Source: Gnetum montanum
Lineage: Eukaryota; Streptophyta; Gnetopsida; Gnetales; Gnetaceae
Assembly: GCA_015680685.1 (NCBI GenBank)
Contig: MNCI01022113.1
Span: 68,945 to 132,944 of the forward strand
Length of the DNA stretch: 64,000 nt
Reading direction: 5' to 3'
A program made the position numbers and the translations under genes. Shown piece after piece: positions 58,500 through 64,000 of the stretch. The notes below the pieces were generated by a model that had not been told where the DNA came from, searched no databases, and worked only from the letters and a program-made list of their open reading frames with translations. The first letter of the stretch is position 1. Each line of letters opens with the position of its first letter.

Positions 58500-58517
58500 T
58501 CCCTGGTAATGGTGCCA
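58500..58517 (-). other. Primer-binding site of element 2 (tRNA-Asp type)
   Basis: TGGCACCATTACCAGGGA on the minus strand, one base from the 5' LTR. It differs from the recalled tRNA-Asp complement by four G-to-A changes. Confidence 0.75.
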
Positions 58518-58518
58518 A

Positions 58519-59318
58519 TGATGAATGGTGAGGTACCCCTACACTCAACCATACGAATACAAGCGTCTCATGCGCGATCCGATTGAAATCCAAGGATCAA
58601 GTGCTTACACGTCTTAATGGAACACTCAGGGTTAATCAATTGTTTTCTTCCCAAACTTACTTGTATTTTCATAGTTGTATGGTCAAGTAAGCTTGAGGTA
58701 TATGATTTTTATAACTTTTATCTTTTTGGTGTCTTATGCTAATGAGGGAAAAGGAAAGAGAACTAAGTAACTAACTTTCATTAACTATTCACTAAATAAG
58801 TTTTAATAGTTCCTAACACCAGTATCCATTCCCACTTTCTGTACACATCCTGAACTAGTGCAATGCTATTGGGATTACCAAACGCTAGCCATTACTGGGT
58901 TACCAAGCGCTACACGCATGCTCAAAGCGATCGTACTGAGTGTACTTAACTAAGAGAGTCAAAGGTTGAGAGAGAGATTAATTAACTAGAAAAGCATTAA
59001 ACATTCAACAATAATTAATTACTAATTAGCTTAATCTCTATGCTGCAAGATTTATCATAAAGTTGGTCTTTATTACAGTACACAAATGTGTGCTTAGGTA
59101 CAATTTGCTCGAATAAAGATCTGTTCACTTTAAGACTCCTACTGTGGGCACACAGAAATTATTCTAACTCTAGAATGATAAAATTGCAAGAGTTTGGCTA
59201 AGGGCCTAAGTCTAACTATTGGGAACAAAGGGAATTGCCTCTTATTTATAGAAGATGAGGCAGGACGCGATATCACGTGGCGGATGCGATATCACATACG
59301 CGATATCGTGGCTCATCA
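58519..59318 (-). mobile_element. 5' LTR of element 2
   Basis: 800 bp, TGATGAATGGTGAGG...GTGGCTCATCA. TATA box 59243-59250. GATATC sites at 59269, 59288 and 59302 (spacings 19 and 14). Confidence 0.95.
59243..59250 (-). promoter_or_regulatory. TATA box, 5' LTR of element 2
   Basis: TATAAATA on the minus strand, adjacent to the GATATC sites. Likely promoter of element 2. Confidence 0.65.
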
Positions 59319-60300
59319 TCATGTTAGCTTTTAAAATCAACTTTTAAAAGTAGTCGTAGAACCACTTTTCTCAAAAAAAGGCCTCAACTTGTAGAATCAT
59401 TTTTCTCAAAAAAGATCATCATTGACTCAACTTGTAGAACTATTTTGGTGTAAAAAGAAGGCTTGTTGACTTAGTTCTTAGAAATAATCTTTAGAACCAA
59501 AAAAATTTGAAAAAAACTCCTCTAAATGATTAAAACTAAATCAAATTTAAAACTCATTTTTGATTTTACGAGTGGTAGTTAGTGGGCCATATTTTTCAAA
59601 GTGTTAAAAAGGAGAGAAACTTGGCCTTGCCACATTAGCTTTCAAATTAACATTTAGAACGAAGAAGCTTATTTTGAAAGCCTCACCATGTCAGTTGTAA
59701 GCTTTTCAATGTAGATGTTCTCTTAAATATCTAGGTGAAAATTGAAGCAAGTTCACTCTGTTTATTTTAACCTTCAAATTCGACTAAATCTTGATATTAT
59801 GAAAAATAATCAAAATATGCTAGAAAATGAGAAAATTAGCTATCTTCAATTAATGTAAGAAGATTAAAATAGATCTCCACAACTCAAAAACCTTCAAATG
59901 GTATTGTATAGCATGAGGCTCTATAGTCATACAATGATTGTCTTTAATGCAAGACATAATTAAATGAGATCAAACTCATGCTAGTGTACAAAAGACATGT
60001 ACATAGGCCAAAAAATGCTCATAATTAGCCATAGAGCTACATACACATTTATGCACTGTCAACTTATAATTTCATACACTCATAAGCATCTCTCATGCCT
60101 CTCCTCTTAAAATCTCATGTCAAAAACATGAAACAACAATATTATTTATTGAAAACCAAAGACAAGAAACCTAAAAACCTTTCCCCAAGCTCAACTTCAA
60201 GATTCCTAACTATTTCTATCCTTTTCTCCTCATTTTTAGGTATTTCCCACGTTGGAACTACTAACTCAGGAGTTTTCCTAGTTGTATGGATAATCTATAG
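59319..60300. other. Flank of element 2, possibly part of the chromovirus 3' LTR
   Basis: It continues the 50190-50221 flank and has imperfect internal repeats (TCAACTTGTAGAAYYATTTTTCTC at 59375 and 59425; GCCTTGCCA...TTAGCTTT at the insertion site and near 59628; AGCCTCACCATG near 59680). No coding recognised. The left end of the LTR was not found. Confidence 0.4.
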
Positions 60301-60639
60301 GCTTTCCAAAATGTCTCCTACAAAAACCTAGCATTCAGCTGAGACATCTCTTGGAAGTAGGAGATGTCTCCTCAAGATGCAAGATGTCTTCTTCAATAGT
60401 GGGATGTCTCTAAATAAGTTAATACATCTTGTCAAGAACTGAGACATCTCCTTCAGATGTGAGATGTCTCTTGTTACAAGCCAGCTCTTGGTAGCGACAT
60501 CTCCTAGACATGTGAGATGTCTTGTCTCAGTTGTTAGCCAAGACATCTCCTTAACCTCCAAGACATCTTTCTAGCTCCCGAAAATTGCAAAAGCCATATG
60601 TAAAGAAGTACAAAGGGAATCAAAAGAGGTGTCGCTACA
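60300..60639 (-). mobile_element. U3 end of chromovirus 3' LTR with 20-bp-phased palindrome array
   Basis: The minus strand starts TGTAGCGACACC at 60639 just after the purine-rich tract GGGTGAAAGAGATGG (60640-60654), as expected for PPT then LTR. The array of GAGAYRTCTC near-palindromes (60308-60569) lies inside it. The LTR's other end is unresolved. Confidence 0.5.
60341..60569. repeat. GAGAYRTCTC array, seven copies at exact 20-bp steps plus four more
   Basis: Ten-base motifs start at 60341, 60361, 60381, 60401, 60421, 60441 and 60461, then at 60494, 60514, 60540 and 60560, with an outlier at 60308. Each is close to GAGACATCTC or its reverse complement GAGATGTCTC. The 10-base spacers between them are unrelated. 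Confidence 0.9.
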
Positions 60640-60689
60640 CCATCTCTTTCACCCTCAAAAAGTAAATTCATGTGAATGAATAAGGTTAG

Positions 60690-60960
60690 AAGTGATTTCC
60701 TACTTAACAAGTTTGGTCTCAAGGACCCATATAGCATCATCATCAGATTGATCCTTCTAATGGATCAAGTACTCATGCCTCTTCACTCCATTAGTGCTTG
60801 ATACTTCTCTCCTATTAAGTACGATTACCTTCTTATTCATTGAAGGCTTGGACTTGTTAATAGCCCCCTTTAATTGATGGATGCTGCCTAGTATGATTTC
60901 ATTATCAATTGGTCCATTGTAATATACAATATTTATAACTTTAAATATAAAATACATACC
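60690..60960 (-). pseudogene. Chromodomain at the integrase C-terminus of the chromovirus
   Basis: Minus strand: VIVLNRREVSSTNGVKRHEY, LI, then a stop where Arg-Trp is expected, KDQSDDDAIWVLETKL. This is the chromodomain that plant chromoviruses carry after integrase; it binds modified histones and directs insertion. A preceding region (60960-61130) reads as the integrase GDLV / FSKLKAKK / YFEINLP part. Confidence 0.8.
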
Positions 60961-62060
60961 AACATAATTTGGTAAATTAATCTCAAAATAATTATTATTA
61001 ATTTTGGTCTTAATTTAAGAAGGATCCATCTTCTTGGCTTTCAACTTAGAGAAGTTGACAATTCTCACTTTCTTCTTCTTTAGGTGTATCTAAACTAGAT
61101 CACCAATAGTAAAGATAGGCTTTTTCTTTTCCTCATTCCTCTTGAGGACTCTTTGTCTAGCCTTCTTCTCCAAATTTTCTTGTGCACAAAGATCCCTCAT
61201 CTCTTATACAAAATCAACTCTAAGATGAGCTTCTTCCTTAAAGCTCTTCAAATCGTCCACCATATTTGGACAAAAACTATAGTGCACCTCAAATTAGCTT
61301 TTATCAATGGTAATATGAAAAGTAATATTATAAAAAAATTTAGCATGACATAACAAATTTTCTTATTGATTAGGCTATCCATCACATAAAAACCTCAAAA
61401 TGTTAAGGATTTATTTACCACTAGATTATGGATGATATCCACTAGAAAAATTCAACTTTGTCCCTAAAATCTTTCAAAGGAACCCCAAAAAATGATTAGT
61501 ATACTTGGAGTCTCTATCACTAACAATATTCAAAGAGATACCATGTAACTTCACAACATGTCGGAAAATTAAATTTTCAACATAAGAAGCATCACTTAAC
61601 TTTTTTCACAAAATGAAGTGTGCCATCTTGGAGAACTTGTCCACTACAACAAAATAGCACCATTCCCATTTTTGATCTTTGGAATACCACTCAAAAAATC
61701 CATTAACACACTTTCCAATGGATCCTTAGGAATTGGCAAAGGCATATAATGTTCATCCACTCCTTTACCTTTGAGTTTCTAATAAGTCAAACATCCCTTC
61801 ACAAATTTTAAAACTTCAATTGCCATTCTTGGCTAAACATAGTGCCTACCCACAAGCTTCAATGTTTTATCCCTATCTATATGACCTACCATATCATCAT
61901 AATGCTTTTTAAATAAAAATTTCTTCCTAAAATTGAAATTAGAAATACATACCTTTCCATTTTTGAATAATAGTTCATCTTGAATATGATAATCCCTCCA
62001 TTGGTCTATCCTAGTCAATAATGGTTCCTTGAGGCTCCTCTAAACCTACCCAAAATCACA
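60960..62060 (-). pseudogene. Integrase of the chromovirus
   Basis: Minus strand: zinc-binding region 62018-61833 (DELLFKNGKVCISNF, HYDDMVGHIDRDKTLKLVGR). A core in broken frames at about 61740-61480 includes LMDFLSGIPK near 61690, where the first Asp is kept. The C-terminal part (GDLV, KKKKV, FSKLKAKKMDPS) reaches 60960. It is stop-ridden. Region 61140-61480 shows weak similarity only. Confidence 0.7.
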
Positions 62061-62199
62061 ATCATGCTAATATAAATCAACAAAATCACCCATACCTTTC
62101 ACATGGGACATGTTGAATTCACCACATGAATTCTAAACAATGAAGTAGCCACCACATTGGCTTTCCTACTTTTGTGCTTGAGCACAAAATTGAATTTCT

Positions 62200-62700
62200 A
62201 TAACTATGCAATCCACTTCATGTGTTTAGCACTCAACTTTTTTTGAGAATTTAAAAACTAAAATGCTTTGTGATTTTTCATCAAAGTGAACTCCTTGGGA
62301 AACAAGTAATGCCTCCAATGCTTGATTACTTGAAGAATATTGTACAACTCCTTTTCATATATGCTATATTTTTGCCTTGACTCATTCAACTTTTCTTAAA
62401 AGAAAGCAATAGGCCTATCTTTTTGTGAAAGTATCCCATCAATGGCAAGTTCACTTGCATCCATATCCACTTGAAAAAGCTTCTAAAAATCTGGAATTGC
62501 AAGCACTAGTTCATTGTTTATTTTTTCTTTTAGCAAGTCAAAGCTCCTTTGGGTTTTATCACCCCACTTGAAATCTTTATTTTTCTTCTATAAAGTAAAC
62601 ATAGGCCAAGAAATACCATTGAAATTTTTAATGAACCTCCAATAAAAACCTACTAAACTAAGAAATGATCTTACCTCTCTAACATTCTTAGGAGTTTTCC
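62200..62700 (-). pseudogene. RNase H and RT connection of the chromovirus
   Basis: Minus strand: KNVREVRSFLSLVGFYWRFI, MDASELAIDGILSQKDRPIA and EKLNESRQKYSIYEKELYNI, then FLNSQKKLSAKHMKWIA. Standard gypsy RNase H, with DAS and EKEL motifs present. Confidence 0.8.
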
Positions 62701-63310
62701 AATGTCAAATAGCCCTTACCTCAATAACTTACATTCAACTTTGGTTTTACAACCCACATGCCCCAAGTATGTGATTTTTCTCTTGAAGAAATGGCTTTTC
62801 TTTGCATTGATCAACAAATGTGCCTCCTCCAATTTAAGACACATCCTTCTCAAGTTATCCAAGTGCTCCTCCTCATTAGAGATGTATACCAAAATATTAT
62901 CAAAGAAGATAATATAACCCTTACCAATAAAGTATTTGAGTACATCATGCATCAACTTCATGAATGTAGTAGGTGAATTTGTGAGTCCAAATGACATCAT
63001 TAATTACTAAAAAAATCTATTTAATGTTTTGAAAGCTCTCCTCAATTCATCACCAAGCCTAATCAAAATTTGATGATACCCACTCTTTAAGTCAATTTTC
63101 CTAAAAACCTCTGCATTGGTGAGAACATTAAGGATATCATCCATCCTTGAAATAGGAAACTTGTACCTTACTATTTTCTTGTTCACTACCCTAGAATCAA
63201 TGCACATCCTCCATTCATCATTGTCCTTCCTTGGCACAAGCACTACTAGAGTTACATAAGGTGAAATGGATTCCCTCATGAATCCATTTGTAAGATTATA
63301 CATGATTAAA
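62700..63310 (-). pseudogene. Reverse transcriptase of the chromovirus
   Basis: Two open minus-strand frames. 63303-63007: FMRESISPYVTLVVLVPRKD, EWRMCIDSRVVNKKIVRYKF, FRKIDLKSGYHQI (first catalytic Asp kept). 63000-62716: MMSFGLTNSPTTFMKLMHDV, GYIIFFDNILVYISNEEEHL and FFKRKITYLGHVG. The Y-x-D-D box reads FFDN, so catalysis would fail. Upstream protease and gag are absent; similarity ends near 63310. Confidence 0.9.
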
Positions 63311-63555
63311 GTTGAAATGGAATTCTTTGATTAGGATACTTGTTATAGGTTTAGGTTACTTACTATACCACCATCAAAACACAGTCTACAAACAACAAAA
63401 ACTTTGCTATTGATACAAATTCAACTCCTATGTAAGCCACTCCCCATGAGAATTCCCATGATTCATGTTCATATATTTTATAACATCTCTTATCCCAAAT
63501 TATCGATTAAAGAAAACTTGAGCCTCAAGTTTGTCATGAAATAACACACTAAATA
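63311..63555. other. Junction sequence between two element fragments
   Basis: No clear similarity; it separates the chromovirus RT start from an integrase C-terminus in the same orientation. Confidence 0.3.
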
Positions 63556-63850
63556 TATCCATAATCAAATTAAACTCAACTTGAGGGGAATTAGGATAAG
63601 AAAATTTAAATAATTCATCAAAAGAGAATGGAATTTTTCCAAAATAATGTTTCAAACATTGATCATTAACATGAAAAATCTCAAAAGTACTAAGTCTACA
63701 AATATCGATTGCACAATTACCTAAGACCTTAGTAACCTAAAATGGTCCCTTCTATTTTGATACTAATTTCCTACCAAAATTCTTAAGTCTCATATTAAAC
63801 AACAATACTAAATCTCCTTTTGCAAAGAATTTCCTCATAATCCTATTATC
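63556..63850 (-). pseudogene. Integrase C-terminal segment of another gypsy element
   Basis: Minus strand: AKGDLVLLFNMRLKNFGRKL, then KGPF, VTKVLGNCAIDI, FEIFHVNDQCLKHYFGK. This is the GDLVL...KGPF...KVNGQRLKHY block that ends integrases of non-chromodomain Ty3/gypsy elements. It cannot belong in front of a chromovirus RT, so it comes from a different element extending right of the window. Confidence 0.65.
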
Positions 63851-63855
63851 ATGAC

Positions 63856-63880
63856 ATATATATATATATATATATATATT
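63856..63880. repeat. (AT)12 microsatellite
   Basis: Uninterrupted AT dinucleotide run. Confidence 0.95.
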
Positions 63881-64000
63881 TTACATAATCATTACCTAAT
63901 GAGAACATGCATGTGTTTCTCGATGTAAATAAATGTGTAGATAAACATGTATCCAAATTCATCTCTAACTATGTTACATTTGGAAAGATTTATTTTAAAT

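Larger units (their letters stand above)
50222..59318 (-). mobile_element. Element 2: nearly complete Athila-like retrotransposon
   Basis: 9,097 bp with LTRs of 797 and 800 bp (about 92% alike by eye), tRNA-Asp-type PBS, gag, protease, RT (N-terminal part deleted), RNase H, integrase with C-terminal domain, about 1.5 kb of 3' noncoding sequence, and PPT, all on the minus strand. It is the reference copy for the family: element 1 lacks its RT-RNase H-integrase block. Stops, an RT deletion of about 355 bp and an integrase active-site change make it inactive. Confidence 0.9.

Noticed and set aside
60341-60569. Regularly spaced short repeats resembling a CRISPR array
   Set aside because: Repeats are 10 bp with 10-bp spacers, far below CRISPR sizes, in clear plant retrotransposon DNA with no cas genes.
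1-64000. tRNA, rRNA, snRNA or riboswitch genes
   Set aside because: No convincing conserved stretch was noticed on either strand; this was a reading by eye, and a tRNAscan/Infernal run would be decisive.

Overview
This window is plant nuclear DNA made almost entirely of decayed, nested LTR retrotransposons. The evidence for a plant is the presence of Athila-like, Tat-like and chromodomain-bearing Ty3/gypsy elements, primer-binding sites resembling the plant tRNA-Asp complement, and a broken copy of a plant MSP1-like AAA-ATPase gene. The depth of nesting suggests a large-genome seed plant; the species cannot be named from the sequence. I see no intact host gene, tRNA, rRNA or CRISPR array. Lineage names and family alignments come from remembered sequences, not searches.

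Layout. (1) 1-2590: minus-strand relic of an ORF resembling plant 'putative transposon protein' followed by coiled coil. (2) 2594-11603: mosaic minus-strand Athila-like element (gag, protease, RT, RNase H, integrase), with a truncated LTR of another family (4304-5312) fused into its integrase. (3) 11604-16332 and 32634-35607: one plus-strand Tat-like element (element C), split by element 4. (4) 16333-32633: element 4, minus strand, carrying gag plus the same transposon-protein/coiled-coil ORF in the env position and no pol. It is itself split by element 1 (19776-26925; gag-protease only; 5-bp duplication GCCAT). A stray plus-strand gag piece lies at about 27440-28560. (5) 37863-46333: element B, plus strand, Tat-like, gag-protease only, duplication AACAT. 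(6) 46334-50216: AT-rich DNA with a foldback structure and the AAA-ATPase pseudogene (48269-49658). (7) 50222-59318: element 2, minus strand, the most complete Athila-like copy but with a deletion in RT. (8) 60300-63310: 3' part of a minus-strand chromovirus (RT to chromodomain, start of 3' LTR), followed by the integrase C-terminus of another element up to the right edge.

How the parts relate. Elements 1, 2, 3 and 4 share LTR termini (TGATG...CATCA), a tRNA-Asp-type PBS and a G-run PPT. They look like one superfamily in which element 2 is nearly autonomous and elements 1 and 4 are deletion derivatives. Elements B and C share a second type of PBS.

The most unusual signal is regulatory. In every LTR family here, the short U3 segment next to the TATA box holds arrays of paired or palindromic short sites. 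In the Athila-like families the half-site sequences differ but the 14-bp half-site spacing is kept. In the chromovirus LTR seven 10-bp near-palindromes sit at exact 20-bp intervals. In two elements the number of these units differs between the two LTRs of the same copy.
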